Positions 8,281 to 17,928 of a stretch of 64,000 nucleotides of DNA are shown here, one piece after another. The notes below the pieces were generated by a model, which was not told the DNA's origin, made no database searches, and saw only the letters and a program-made list of their open reading frames with translations. Both the position numbers and the translations under genes were made by a program. Position 1 is the stretch's first letter; the number at the start of each line of letters is the position of its first letter. This DNA comes from Flavobacteria bacterium BBFL7 (lineage in GTDB: Bacteria > Bacteroidota > Bacteroidia > Flavobacteriales > Flavobacteriaceae). The DNA is taken from contig CH672375.1 of the NCBI GenBank assembly GCA_000153385.1, positions 104,260 through 168,259 of the forward strand, read 5' to 3'.

Positions 8281-9117
8281 ATGTTTGAAATTTTTGCAAG
8301 TGCAGATGCTTGGATCGCTTTACTTACACTTATCTTCTTAGAAATAGTACTAGGTATAGATAATATCATATTCATTTCACTAGCTGCAGATAAATTACCT
8401 AACGATCAAAGAAAGAAAGCTACTAACATAGGTCTAGCGCTTGCGATGATTTTACGTATCGCACTACTCTTTGGAATTAGCGTGCTTATTTCGTTACAGG
8501 CTCCTTGGTTTATTTTTGATTGGGGCTGGGCGCATGGATCTATATCAGGTCAGTCTTTAATTTTGATTGCAGGTGGTATTTTTCTATTGTACAAGTCTAC
8601 ACAAGAAATATACGAGAAGGTTGAAGATATAGGTCATGATCATCGCGAAGTTAAACGTAAACGTACAGCTGCGCTTTCTAAAGTTATAATGGAAATAACT
8701 ATGATTAATATTGTGTTCTCTTTTGATAGTATCCTCACAGCCGTGGGAATGACAAACGGATTAAGTGATGATCCAGACGGTGCATTATTATTAATGGTAA
8801 TTGCTGTTGTTGTTTCTGTAATCATCATGTTGTTATTTGCACATCCAGTTGGAAAGTTTGTAAATAAGCATCCATCGGTACAGGTTCTAGGACTTGCCTT
8901 TTTATTATTGATTGGGTTTATGCTTATTGCTGAAGGTGCTCATATGGCCGACCTTGTAATTCTCAACCAACATACAGGCACAATACCTAAAGGTTACTTA
9001 TATTTTGCAATATTCTTCTCTATGTTTATTGAATTTTTAAATTTCAAATTAAGAGGTAAAAATATTAAACATAAAAAGACAACAGACTTACTAGAAGAAG
9101 ACGAGATTATACGATAG
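8281..9117 (+). CDS. TerC family integral membrane protein
   Basis: The 278-residue protein has about seven hydrophobic helices and the TerC signature: EIVLGIDNIIF at residues 21-31 in the first helix and FSFDSILTAVGM in the middle. Acidic residues inside these helices probably bind metal. Relatives (TerC/Alx/MeeF) are linked to tellurite resistance and to Mn2+ export that metallates exoenzymes; which applies here is unknown. It is in the inner membrane. A strong stem-loop follows the stop codon. Confidence 0.92.
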   Translation: MFEIFASADAWIALLTLIFLEIVLGIDNIIFISLAADKLPNDQRKKATNIGLALAMILRIALLFGISVLISLQAPWFIFDWGWAHGSISGQSLILIAGGIFLLYKSTQEIYEKVEDIGHDHREVKRKRTAALSKVIMEITMINIVFSFDSILTAVGMTNGLSDDPDGALLLMVIAVVVSVIIMLLFAHPVGKFVNKHPSVQVLGLAFLLLIGFMLIAEGAHMADLVILNQHTGTIPKGYLYFAIFFSMFIEFLNFKLRGKNIKHKKTTDLLEEDEIIR

Positions 9118-9139
9118 TCTGTTTTGATTCTACAATATC

Positions 9140-9178
9140 AAAAAGCGTTATAAACATAAATGCTTATAGCGCTTTTTA
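9140..9178. terminator. Bidirectional terminator after terC-like gene
   Basis: A 14-bp stem with one G-T wobble (9140-9153 with 9164-9177), with A5 at one side and T5 at the other, lies between two convergent genes. Confidence 0.85.
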
Positions 9179-9192
9179 TATTATTAAGGTTT

Positions 9193-9513
9193 TTAGCGTC
9201 CACCTCTAGTTCTTCCTCCTGGATTAGGACCTCCAGAACGTCTCTCTGGTACTGGAGCGTTTTTAAGCTCTTCTATTGATAGAAAACCATCATCATCTGT
9301 ATCTATCGTATCAAAATCATTTTTAAGCGGCCCTTGCACCTCTTCTATTGATAATTTTCCATCTTTATTTGTATCCATTTGCTGGATAAGAGTTGCCGCA
9401 TCAGGCTTTTCTCCATTTTTAGAAGTTGCTGTTTTTTCAGTGGTATTTGTTGAACCACAACTCGTTAATACTACAACTCCTACTGCTATTGCTACTGATT
9501 TAAGTGCTTTCAT
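9193..9513 (-). CDS. EF-hand calcium-binding lipoprotein
   Basis: The 106-residue protein starts at MKALKSVAIAVGVVVLTSC; an ATG 36 bases further upstream would spoil the lipoprotein signal, so 9513 is preferred. The lipidated Cys is residue 19. Two EF-hand loops follow: DTNKDGKLSIEE and DTDDDGFLSIEE, with Asp/Asn at positions 1, 3 and 5 and Glu at 12, so both should bind Ca2+. The tail is Arg/Gly/Pro-rich. It is presumably a periplasm-facing or surface calcium-binding lipoprotein. The partner is unknown. Confidence 0.85.
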   Translation of the reverse strand: MKALKSVAIAVGVVVLTSCGSTNTTEKTATSKNGEKPDAATLIQQMDTNKDGKLSIEEVQGPLKNDFDTIDTDDDGFLSIEELKNAPVPERRSGGPNPGGRTRGGR

Positions 9514-9600
9514 ATAAATTGGTTTTCTTATTTGACTTAATCTATGCACAATAGTTTAGTGGTAATATAAAATAGCTCGTAGTTATAGATGGCTTTTTAA

Positions 9601-9624
9601 ATTTCGCTTTCGCGAAAGCGAAAT
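9601..9624. repeat. GCTTTCGCGAAAGC palindrome, extended 24-bp dyad
   Basis: A perfect dyad with the core CGCTTTCGCGAAAGCG at 9605-9620, eight bases after the adhesin-like gene's stop. It can form a 3' stem-loop on that mRNA. Confidence 0.9.
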
Positions 9625-9632
9625 AAATACTT

Positions 9633-12491
9633 TTAATCGTTACTTAAGGTATTCAGTTTTTTTTCTAATGCATCAACACGTTCCAGTGATTGTTCTAATT
9701 TTTGAATCCTTAATTCTTGACTTTTTAATCTAGAATGCAATTCTGTTATATAAAGAAATTGTTCTTCTAATTTTTCTAAGTTTTTCAGTGCTGTTTCTGT
9801 AACATTTACTGTCATTCCTTGAGTTTGAATATCCTCAATAGACTTTACACCTATTAAATGCCCATTAGCCTTAACGAACGCTTCTGCCTCTTCTAGAGTT
9901 GGGAATTTATAAGTTTTACTCAAATCTGATCTACCATCATAATATATATCAAATACATAATCTGCATAACCAGCTATTCCTGTTGAGGAAACAAAGTTAT
10001 TTGCTGTAATGGTTCCTGTAGTTTGGAAGTTTGCTGAACCTGCTTCAATTTCCAAAATATTACCTAAAATAAACTGATTATCTTTTGTCGATATTGCTCC
10101 ATCGCCAAGGGCTATAGAACGAGTATGCTTAACGGTTGCACCAGTTCCTATTGCTATAGAATTCGAAGCATTACTATTACTAGCTCTTGATTGTGACCCT
10201 ATTGCTACATTACGAGACCCTACTACCGAAGATGATGTTCCTATCGTTATACCGTCTAAACCACTAGCAGTTGTTTGTTTTCCAATTGCTAAAGAACTCG
10301 AATTAGCTGCTTTTGCTTCAAACCCCAGAGCTAATGATTCCATACCAGAGGCATTTGCTTTATTTCCTAAACTAGATGAATTGTTTGCACTTGCTTTTGC
10401 TTCAGCTCCTATCGCAGTGCTTAAAGCTCCACTAGCACCAGCATTGAATCCTAATGATGTTGCACTATCTGCAGAACTTAAAGCGTCCTGGCCAATTGCT
10501 AGAGATCGAGCACCATTAGAATTAGCATCTGTGCCTATAGCAAGTGCATTTTCTCCTAAAGCATCTGTATCTTCTCCTATCGCTATAGAATTTTGTTTTG
10601 AAGCACGTGCCATAGTTCCTATAGCCACCGCAGAAATACTTTCTCCAGAAGTAGAATTCCCTATAGCTATACTATTAGTAGCAGTAGTGCTAGATCTGTG
10701 ACCCAGAGATATAGATTGATTACCATTTGCATCAGATTCGTTTCCTATAGAAACAGCATTAAGGTTATTAGATTTTGCGTCATCGCCTATTACGGTAGAG
10801 CTCTCTCCTAAAGCTTGAGCATCACTACCTATGGCTATAGCTGTAAGTGTTGCATCAGTATTTGCTCCTACGGCAATTGCGTTAGACCCAGATGTATCTG
10901 CATTTCTACCGACATTAACAGAGTTTTGCCCAATAGCATTTGTGTTGGACCCAATAACAACAGAGTTTGCTGCGCTATTTATAGCTGTATCTCCTATTGT
11001 AATACTGTTTCCGCCTGTATTATTCACACTACTTCCTATTGCTATGGAATTACTGGATGTATTGGTAGCATTATTACCTATAGCAATGACATCAGATCCT
11101 GTCGCTTTAGAAACTGTACCAATCGCTAAAGCATTCGTTCCTGTAGAAATAGCTAGATAACCAAAAGATTCTGCATTATCCCCTGTAGCTTCAGAATTGA
11201 ATCCGACCGCAATAGCACGGGTGGAAGCTGTAGTAGCGTTTGCCCCTATAGATATAGCATATTGTTGTGGTGATGCTGTTGATGAACCTATTGCAATTGA
11301 ACTAGAATTTGCGGCACTAGCATTATGACCTATAGCAATTGTATTCACACCATTAACGGAAGCATCACTACCCATTGCTATTGCATCATTATTACTCGCT
11401 ATAGCAGATTCTCCTATAGCTATAGAATTAGAACCATCTGAATTACTCAAACTTCCAATAACGATAGCATTTTGAGCCGTTACCGAACTAGACTGCCCTA
11501 AAGCTATAGAGTTTTGCCCAGCGGCAGTCGATCGATAACCTATAGCTGTAGCTGTATTATTACCTATTTGGGATTGATTACCTACGGCAACTGAATTAGA
11601 TAAGTTACCTGCTGTAACATCTGCAGATGCACCTATAATAGTATTACCTGCACCATTACTTACTGAATTCCCTGCTTGATACCCAATAGCTACATGGTCT
11701 GAATTACGCGCATTTGCAAGAGATCCAACTCCAACTGCCGTATTATCAGCACCATTAGTGGCATAACGCATAGCATCATTACCTATAGCTGTATTATTAG
11801 AAGACGATACCGAATTCGACAAAGCTTCATCACCTATAGCTGTATTAAAATTACCATCTACATTTTTAGATAGACTTAAAGTACCTACCGCCATATTATC
11901 ACGCCCAATCGTATTAAGAGTACCAGATTGATAACCTATAAATACATTCTGTTCTCCTTTTCTACCACTCGCATCTGTAGGCACATAACTATTACCGGCA
12001 TCTTCACCTATAAATATAGACTTTGCTTCTGCAAATACTTCTAATTGACCAGATTCAGTCATTCTAAATCTTTGAATATCATTAACCTTAAATACTACAT
12101 CTTGTGCTGAGGTAGTTCCCATAAAATGTTGGGTATCGTCAATGTTATCATTACCTTCTATATTCCAACCTGATCCACCTGTTGTAAAGGATAGCCAATT
12201 TGTAGAAATATTATCCCAATAATAAAAACCAGGTTCATAATTTTCTACTCCAGTGCCTGTAATATTACGATTTACTGCTGCGGTAAGATAAACAAGTAGG
12301 GATTGCTGGTTGGCGTCAGGATTAATTATTGAAAAATCATTTACTCTTGGAATTAGTATTCCTGTACTAGGTAATATTGCTGCATCTGTATTTACATCTA
12401 ATGTTGCTAAAGGTGTATTTGTATTAATTCCAACCTGAGCAACCAATACAGAAGAAAAACTAAATAAAAAAATGGTGATGAAAATTCTCAT
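9633..12491 (-). CDS. Large secreted protein of YadA-head-type repeats
   Basis: The 952-residue protein has a signal peptide (cut near AQ, residue 19) followed by the VGINTNTPLATLDVN start seen in many Bacteroidota surface proteins. From about residue 185 to 808 it consists of more than 40 repeats of about 14 residues of the form N-S-I-A-I-G-x7-G, the left-handed beta-roll of YadA/trimeric-autotransporter heads. A small globular piece (YADYVFDIYYDG, about 840-905) and a heptad coiled coil (about 910-950) end it. There is no YadA beta-barrel anchor and no T9SS sorting domain, so how it is attached or exported is unclear. It probably forms a trimeric fibre used in adhesion or biofilm. Confidence 0.85.
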   Translation of the reverse strand: MRIFITIFLFSFSSVLVAQVGINTNTPLATLDVNTDAAILPSTGILIPRVNDFSIINPDANQQSLLVYLTAAVNRNITGTGVENYEPGFYYWDNISTNWLSFTTGGSGWNIEGNDNIDDTQHFMGTTSAQDVVFKVNDIQRFRMTESGQLEVFAEAKSIFIGEDAGNSYVPTDASGRKGEQNVFIGYQSGTLNTIGRDNMAVGTLSLSKNVDGNFNTAIGDEALSNSVSSSNNTAIGNDAMRYATNGADNTAVGVGSLANARNSDHVAIGYQAGNSVSNGAGNTIIGASADVTAGNLSNSVAVGNQSQIGNNTATAIGYRSTAAGQNSIALGQSSSVTAQNAIVIGSLSNSDGSNSIAIGESAIASNNDAIAMGSDASVNGVNTIAIGHNASAANSSSIAIGSSTASPQQYAISIGANATTASTRAIAVGFNSEATGDNAESFGYLAISTGTNALAIGTVSKATGSDVIAIGNNATNTSSNSIAIGSSVNNTGGNSITIGDTAINSAANSVVIGSNTNAIGQNSVNVGRNADTSGSNAIAVGANTDATLTAIAIGSDAQALGESSTVIGDDAKSNNLNAVSIGNESDANGNQSISLGHRSSTTATNSIAIGNSTSGESISAVAIGTMARASKQNSIAIGEDTDALGENALAIGTDANSNGARSLAIGQDALSSADSATSLGFNAGASGALSTAIGAEAKASANNSSSLGNKANASGMESLALGFEAKAANSSSLAIGKQTTASGLDGITIGTSSSVVGSRNVAIGSQSRASNSNASNSIAIGTGATVKHTRSIALGDGAISTKDNQFILGNILEIEAGSANFQTTGTITANNFVSSTGIAGYADYVFDIYYDGRSDLSKTYKFPTLEEAEAFVKANGHLIGVKSIEDIQTQGMTVNVTETALKNLEKLEEQFLYITELHSRLKSQELRIQKLEQSLERVDALEKKLNTLSND
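9970..11940 (-). repeat. Tandem ~42-bp coding repeats of the YadA-head region
   Basis: The head region is built from diverged 42-bp units encoding 14-residue repeats with a nearly invariant Ile/Ala-Ile-Gly core. Boundaries are approximate. The units differ enough at DNA level that slippage is unlikely, but recombination between them could change repeat number. Confidence 0.8.
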
Positions 12492-12511
12492 AATGCTATT
12501 AATTGGGAATG

Positions 12512-12519
12512 CAAATTTA
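12512..12519 (-). promoter_or_regulatory. Candidate -7 element of the adhesin-like gene
   Basis: On the minus strand TAAATTTG fits TAnnTTTG about 20 bases before the start codon. No good -33 TTG is seen. Confidence 0.35.
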
Positions 12520-12636
12520 TTATCTACTTATCCCTTTATGAGTAGCGCCAAATTAAAAATGTAACAAAAAGACAAAAAGCTAAAATAAAGGATAAAATAC
12601 AGGTTTTCAGTTGATTCAATATACCTTTAACCGATG

Positions 12637-13077
12637 TTAAGATTTTTTAGACAACAATTCATTCTGTTCTTTCATCAATTCTTTAAGATCAGATAAAAGT
12701 TCAATATCCTTTGGTGTTACAACAGTTTTGTCTTTAGAGTCATGTGATTTATTACGCAGCCTATTCATTCCTTTTATTACTAAAAAAACAGTAAAAGCGA
12801 TAACTAAAAAATCCAAACTCACTTGGAAGAATTCTCCATACCCTATTTCTATGGCTTTTGCTGCGTCACCAGTTAAATCAGGATTTGCTGCTCTGAGCAC
12901 CCATTTCTTATCTTCATAATTAACTCCATCGGTAAGATAAGATAACGGCGGTAGCAATACCTTTTTCACTAAAGCTTGAACCACATTATTAAATGCGGTA
13001 CCTATGATGATTCCTATCGCCATATCAATCATGTTTCCTTTGACAGCAAACTCCTTAAACTCTGTTAGAATACCCAT
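12637..13077 (-). CDS. mscL: Large-conductance mechanosensitive channel MscL
   Basis: The 146-residue protein matches MscL throughout: a short amphipathic N-terminus (GILTEFKEFAVKGNMIDMAIGIIIGTAFNNVV), the first membrane helix with its Gly/Ala packing face, a periplasmic loop of about 45 residues, a second helix (LDFLVIAFTVFLVIKGMNRL) and a cytoplasmic helical tail ending LKELMKEQNELL. It forms a pentameric inner-membrane channel that opens under hypo-osmotic shock. It lies between the adhesin-like gene and parC on the same strand, but the terminator at 13106-13131 separates it from parC. Confidence 0.97.
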   Translation of the reverse strand: MGILTEFKEFAVKGNMIDMAIGIIIGTAFNNVVQALVKKVLLPPLSYLTDGVNYEDKKWVLRAANPDLTGDAAKAIEIGYGEFFQVSLDFLVIAFTVFLVIKGMNRLRNKSHDSKDKTVVTPKDIELLSDLKELMKEQNELLSKKS

Positions 13078-13093
13078 TTGTTTTTCTATTTCT

Positions 13094-13131
13094 TATAAAA
13101 ATAAAAATCCTGCTTTCGCGAAAGCAGGATT
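13094..13131 (-). terminator. parC terminator built from the GCTTTCGCGAAAGC palindrome
   Basis: The dyad AATCCTGC-TTTCGCGAAA-GCAGGATT (13106-13131) contains the palindrome core at 13112-13125. On the minus strand it is followed by a TTTTTATTTTT tract, the layout of an intrinsic terminator for parC, which ends at 13149. Confidence 0.8.
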
Positions 13132-13148
13132 ATATAAAAGTTTAACGT

Positions 13149-15833
13149 TTAAAACAGACTTGCCTGTCCACTATCATCAATATCGGGATCCGGTTCGCTA
13201 CTCTCTTTATCATTATTTACAGGTGAAGAGTTGGACGCATGTGACTCTTGAGTACCTTTAGGCGTTACAATTTTTTCATCATGTACTTCAACCTCAACAG
13301 CCGGTACCGTTTCTGGTTCTTCAAAAGGTAACGGTTCTAACCAATTGATTTGTTTTACTTTACTCTTAGTAAGCTGATTTCCTTGAGCTCCAATACCTTT
13401 AACTGATATAAACTCATCTACATCAACAGATTCATTTGGTGGCTGCTCTTTACCTCTAGGTTTATTAAATACAAGTTCGGCAACAGGTTTGTAGTCTGTT
13501 GATACAACTTCTAAGTATGAACCATCCACTTCTGGTAAAAAGGACTCTTCTTTCTCTTCATTTTCAACTAGAAATCTTTTTACATAAAACAATTCCTTTT
13601 CTCCATGGAAGTAAATCGCACTAACTGGTTTTTTAGGAGACCATTTTTCTAATACGATCATATCATCATCAAATCGTGCCGTGACCTCAGGAATAATTGT
13701 TTTTACTATTCCTTTTTGATTAATAATCAACAACCTATCCTCACCTCTAAATTCACCTAATAATTCTCCTCTTCCATCAACATTTAATCGTTGTACGGTA
13801 TCATCAAACCAAATTTTACGAGGTTTTAAGGTACTTACTCCTTCTTCCTTGAGCTCGACTTTCTTGATATTATATTTTGTCACCTGATTACCTCTCGATG
13901 CACGACCTTTAATTAAAATATCAGAAAAATCTAAATCCCATTTAAGCTTTTTAATACTTCCTTGTTGGCGCAAATTGATAGTTACCACCTCTGCTTCACC
14001 ATTAGGATTTGCACTAAAGTAATGTACCTGTGTTCCTTTATCTGCTTTACCCATAGGATAAGCCTTATCACGTGTTACACTGGTTACAGCAAATCTTTTC
14101 ACATAACTAGGTCCTGATTTACCATCTCTATAGATCGCATTATAAATGGTACGTTTATCCTTTTTCTTAAAGACCGCTACATGAATAATATCTTTACCTA
14201 CAAAAGTTTTGGAATCAACCTTTGTAACCATCATTGTCCCATCTTTAGTAAACACTATGATATCATCTATATCAGCACAATCTGTTACATATTCATCTCT
14301 TTTTAAAGCAGTACCTACAAAACCTTCTGCTCTATTAACATAAAGCTTGGTATTTCTCATTACTACCTTAGTAGCTACAATATCATCAAAGGTTTTGATT
14401 TCAGTTTTGCGCTCTCTTCCTTCACCATAATTCTTTTTAAGGGATTTAAAGTAATCAATCGCGTATTCAATAAGATGCTCTAGGTGATGCTTCAACTGTG
14501 CGATACGTTCTTCAAGAGCATCTATTTTTTGCTGTGCTTTATCAATATCAAATTTTGAAATACGTTTAATACGAATCTCTGTTAATCTCGTGATATCATC
14601 TACAGTAATAGCTCTTTTTAAATGACCTATGTGCGGTTTTAATCCTTTATCAATCGCAGCGATAACGCCATCCCAGGTTTCCTCTTCCTCAATATCGCGA
14701 TAGATTCTATTCTCAATAAAAATGCGTTCTAATGATGCAAAGTGCCACTGCTCTTCTACCTCATCTAATTGTATTTCTAACTCTTGTTTTAATAAATCAA
14801 CAGTATGATCTGCACTGCGACGTAACATTTCTGTTACACCTACAAATAGTGGTTTATTATCTTCTATCACACAACCTAATGGAGATATGCTAGACTCACA
14901 ATTAGTAAAAGCATATAAGGCATCCATCGTTTTATCTGGTGATATACCAGAATGAAGATGAATCATAATCTCAACATCCGCTGCAGTATTGTCTTCTATT
15001 TTTTTGATTTTGATTTTACCTTTTTCATTGGCTTTCAAAATCGAGTCGATTAAAGAGCTTGTATTTGTAGAATACGGTATTTCAGTAATGATTATCGTAT
15101 TCTTATCTGGTGCGTGCATTTTTGCGCGCACACGCACTTTTCCACCACGTAAACCATCATTATAATTAGTAACATCTATCTCACCACCAGTTGGAAAATC
15201 TGGATATATTGTAAATCGCTTACCTTGTAGGTGTTTTATAGAGGCATCTATTAATTCTATAAAATTATGTGGTAACACTTTAGTACTTAGTCCTACCGCG
15301 ATTCCTTCAGCTCCTTGTGCGAGTAGTAATGGAAATTTAACTGGTAGATTAACAGGTTCTTTACGACGGCCGTCATAACTGGATTGCCATTCTGTAATTT
15401 TAGGATTAAAAAGAATTTCTAGCGCAAACTTTGACAATCTTGCTTCAATGTAACGAGATGCAGCCGCTGGATCACCTGTAAAAATGTTTCCCCAGTTTCC
15501 TTGCATGTCGATGAGCATATCTTTTTGCCCTATTTGAACCATGGCATCACTTATACTAGCATCTCCATGTGGATGATACTGCATAGCATGACCTACAATG
15601 TTTGCAACCTTATTGTAACGTCCATCATCTAGATCTTTCATAGATTGCATGATACGTCTTTGAACAGGTTTAAAACCATCTTCAATAGCCGGTACCGCAC
15701 GTTCTAGAATAACATAGCTAGCATAATCTAGAAACCACTCTTTGTACATTCCCGTGATACGAGTTATACTTTCAGTAGGCTCCTGTATTTCACCATCATT
15801 TATGGACTCTAATTCTTCGTTTTCTTCACTCAT
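13149..15833 (-). CDS. parC: DNA topoisomerase IV subunit A
   Basis: The 894-residue protein has the type IIA topoisomerase A-subunit breakage-reunion domain: YASYVILERAVPAIEDGFKPVQRRIM (about 37-62), HAMQYHPHGDASISDAMV (82-99), and the active-site Tyr128 in AAASRYIEAR. A coiled-coil segment lies around 425-460, followed by C-terminal beta-propeller-like blades and an acidic tail. Together with ParE just upstream it should decatenate chromosomes. Bacteroidota carry separate gyrase genes, so topoisomerase IV is the better assignment, although gyrA cannot be excluded from sequence alone. Confidence 0.93.
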   Translation of the reverse strand: MSEENEELESINDGEIQEPTESITRITGMYKEWFLDYASYVILERAVPAIEDGFKPVQRRIMQSMKDLDDGRYNKVANIVGHAMQYHPHGDASISDAMVQIGQKDMLIDMQGNWGNIFTGDPAAASRYIEARLSKFALEILFNPKITEWQSSYDGRRKEPVNLPVKFPLLLAQGAEGIAVGLSTKVLPHNFIELIDASIKHLQGKRFTIYPDFPTGGEIDVTNYNDGLRGGKVRVRAKMHAPDKNTIIITEIPYSTNTSSLIDSILKANEKGKIKIKKIEDNTAADVEIMIHLHSGISPDKTMDALYAFTNCESSISPLGCVIEDNKPLFVGVTEMLRRSADHTVDLLKQELEIQLDEVEEQWHFASLERIFIENRIYRDIEEEETWDGVIAAIDKGLKPHIGHLKRAITVDDITRLTEIRIKRISKFDIDKAQQKIDALEERIAQLKHHLEHLIEYAIDYFKSLKKNYGEGRERKTEIKTFDDIVATKVVMRNTKLYVNRAEGFVGTALKRDEYVTDCADIDDIIVFTKDGTMMVTKVDSKTFVGKDIIHVAVFKKKDKRTIYNAIYRDGKSGPSYVKRFAVTSVTRDKAYPMGKADKGTQVHYFSANPNGEAEVVTINLRQQGSIKKLKWDLDFSDILIKGRASRGNQVTKYNIKKVELKEEGVSTLKPRKIWFDDTVQRLNVDGRGELLGEFRGEDRLLIINQKGIVKTIIPEVTARFDDDMIVLEKWSPKKPVSAIYFHGEKELFYVKRFLVENEEKEESFLPEVDGSYLEVVSTDYKPVAELVFNKPRGKEQPPNESVDVDEFISVKGIGAQGNQLTKSKVKQINWLEPLPFEEPETVPAVEVEVHDEKIVTPKGTQESHASNSSPVNNDKESSEPDPDIDDSGQASLF

Positions 15834-15837
15834 TTGT

Positions 15838-15863
15838 TAGTTAACGGTTATCGGTTAACGGTT
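15838..15863. repeat. Direct repeat of TTAACGGTT between parE and parC
   Basis: TTAACGGTT occurs at 15841-15849 and again at 15854-15862, separated by ATCGG-like sequence. The function is unknown; it may be a small intergenic repeat. Confidence 0.5.
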
Positions 15864-15876
15864 GTTAGATTAATCA

Positions 15877-15892
15877 CGCTTTCGCGAAAGCG
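15877..15892. repeat. GCTTTCGCGAAAGC palindrome (parE-parC spacer)
   Basis: A perfect CGCTTTCGCGAAAGCG copy in the 61-base spacer, three bases past the parE stop. Confidence 0.9.
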
Positions 15893-15894
15893 TT

Positions 15895-17757
15895 CTACAC
15901 AGTATCTTCTTCAATTATATCAAGTTCTACTTTCAAATTATCAATGATAAACTCCTGTCGATCTGGTGTGTTTTTCCCCATATAGAATTTCAATAACTCT
16001 TCGATACTCATATTATCATCCAGCATTAAAGGATCCAGACGCATGTCCTCACCTATAAAATGTTTGAACTCATCTGGGCTGATTTCTCCTAGTCCTTTAA
16101 ATCGGGTGATTTCTGGATTTTTCCCTAGTTCTGCAAGTGCGGCTGCTCGTTCTTCAGGTGTGTAACAATATCTAGTTTCTTTCTTATTACGTACTCTAAA
16201 AAGAGGCGTTTGTAAAATATAAATATGTCCTTTCTTGATTAATTCTGGAAAGAACTGTAAAAAGAATGTGATAAGTAGTAATCTAATATGCATACCATCC
16301 ACATCTGCATCAGTAGCAATTACAATTTTATTGTAACGCAGGTCTTCCATACTATCCTCAATATTGAGAGCTGCTTGCAATAAGTTAAATTCCTCATTCT
16401 CATACACAATCTTTTTAGACATATTATAAGAATTAAGTGGTTTACCACGTAGTGAGAAAACCGCTTGTGTGTTTACATTACGAGATTTTGTAATGGATCC
16501 ACTAGCCGAATCACCTTCAGTAATAAATAAGGTACTTTCTAAATTATTTTCTTTTTTACTATCCGTTAAATGAACTCTACAATCTCTTAGTTTTTTATTA
16601 TGTAGGCTAGCCTTTTTAGCACGGTCACGCGCTAACTTTCTAATTCCTGAGAGATCTTTACGTTCTCTCTCTGCCTGTATAATTTTGCGTTGTATAGCCT
16701 CTGCAACATCACTATGTTTATGGAGGTAATTATCTAGTTTCGTCTTTAAAAAATCATTTATAAAAGTACGTACCGTAGGTAAGTCACCACCCATATCTGT
16801 AGATCCTAACTTAGTCTTGGTCTGTGATTCAAATACAGGTTCCATAACCTTAATAGCGATAGCACTTACTATGGATTTACGTATATCACTAGCATCATAG
16901 TTTTTCCCATAAAACTCTCGTACAGTACGCACTAGAGCTTCTCTAAATGCCGCAAGGTGTGTTCCTCCTTGAGTAGTATTTTGTCCATTTACAAATGAAT
17001 GATATTCTTCACTATATTGGGTTCTACTATGTGTTATAGCTACTTCTATATCTTCACTTTTTAAGTGAATGATAGGATATAAACGATCTGTATCTACAAT
17101 ATTTTCACTCAGTAAATCTTTTAAACCATTTTCAGAAAAGAATTTTTCACCATTAAACATAATGGTGAGTCCAGGATTGAGGTACACGTAGTTTTTCAAC
17201 ATACGAGCTACATACTCTGGTCGGAATTTAAAATTCTTAAAAATCTCACCATCTGGCACAAAGGTCATTTTAGTTCCTTTGCGTCGTGATGTCTCTTCTA
17301 GCATTTCCTGATCATTCAGTTCTCCTCGAGAGAATTCGGCACTGGCACTTTTCCCATCTCTAGTAGACTCAACACGAAAATAGCTGGACAGTGCATTCAC
17401 AGCCTTAGTACCTACACCGTTTAATCCTACTGATTTTTTAAAGGCGCGACTGTCATACTTTCCACCAGTATTCATTTTAGACACAACATCTACAACTTTA
17501 CCTAGAGGTATACCACGACCATAGTCACGTACAGTAACACGTTCACCTTGTATAGAGACCTCGATGGTTTTACCAGATCCCATTACGAACTCATCGATTG
17601 AGTTATCAATGACCTCTTTTACTAAAATATAAATTCCATCATCTGCACTGGACCCATCGCCCAGCTTACCGATATACATTCCAGGACGCATTCTGATGTG
17701 CTCTTTCCAGTCTAATGAGCGGATGTTGTCCTCGGTATATTGCGTGTTTTCAGCCAT
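15895..17757 (-). CDS. parE: DNA topoisomerase IV subunit B
   Basis: The 620-residue protein starts with a GHKL ATPase domain: Glu48 and Asn52 in [18 protein letters not shown] near 99, and [14 protein letters not shown]. The transducer domain follows, then TOPRIM with [11 protein letters not shown] (its catalytic Glu) and the metal-binding [12 protein letters not shown] motif. The length is that of ParE, not of a typical proteobacterial gyrase B with insertion. It lies 61 bases upstream of parC on the same strand and the two probably form an operon encoding the A2B2 topoisomerase IV. Confidence 0.95.
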   Translation of the reverse strand: MAENTQYTEDNIRSLDWKEHIRMRPGMYIGKLGDGSSADDGIYILVKEVIDNSIDEFVMGSGKTIEVSIQGERVTVRDYGRGIPLGKVVDVVSKMNTGGKYDSRAFKKSVGLNGVGTKAVNALSSYFRVESTRDGKSASAEFSRGELNDQEMLEETSRRKGTKMTFVPDGEIFKNFKFRPEYVARMLKNYVYLNPGLTIMFNGEKFFSENGLKDLLSENIVDTDRLYPIIHLKSEDIEVAITHSRTQYSEEYHSFVNGQNTTQGGTHLAAFREALVRTVREFYGKNYDASDIRKSIVSAIAIKVMEPVFESQTKTKLGSTDMGGDLPTVRTFINDFLKTKLDNYLHKHSDVAEAIQRKIIQAERERKDLSGIRKLARDRAKKASLHNKKLRDCRVHLTDSKKENNLESTLFITEGDSASGSITKSRNVNTQAVFSLRGKPLNSYNMSKKIVYENEEFNLLQAALNIEDSMEDLRYNKIVIATDADVDGMHIRLLLITFFLQFFPELIKKGHIYILQTPLFRVRNKKETRYCYTPEERAAALAELGKNPEITRFKGLGEISPDEFKHFIGEDMRLDPLMLDDNMSIEELLKFYMGKNTPDRQEFIIDNLKVELDIIEEDTV

Positions 17758-17802
17758 AAATTAATTCTGCAGTCTTTCCCGAAATATAAGTATATCTGTT
17801 TG

Positions 17803-17828
17803 AATTTCGCTTTCGCGAAAGCGAAATT
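17803..17828. repeat. GCTTTCGCGAAAGC palindrome, extended 26-bp dyad upstream of parE
   Basis: The core at 17808-17823 is flanked by AATTT/AAATT arms, giving a 26-bp perfect dyad 45 bases upstream of the parE start. Confidence 0.9.
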
Positions 17829-17928
17829 AATTAACATCATTTATATTTCAATTGTGGATAAATATGAATGACTATCTAGACCTCATAAAAGTCTAAAAAG
17901 CAGTAGCTTTAAACTTTATTAGATAGCT

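Noticed and set aside
9514..9549. Upstream ATG at 9549 as start of the EF-hand lipoprotein
   Set aside because: It would put polar residues before the lipoprotein signal that begins at 9513.
10381..11160. Long plus-strand open frames opposite the YadA-head gene, one rich in Cys, Ser and Tyr
   Set aside because: They are produced by the 42-bp repeat structure of the opposite strand. They have no start signal, promoter or recognisable domain.
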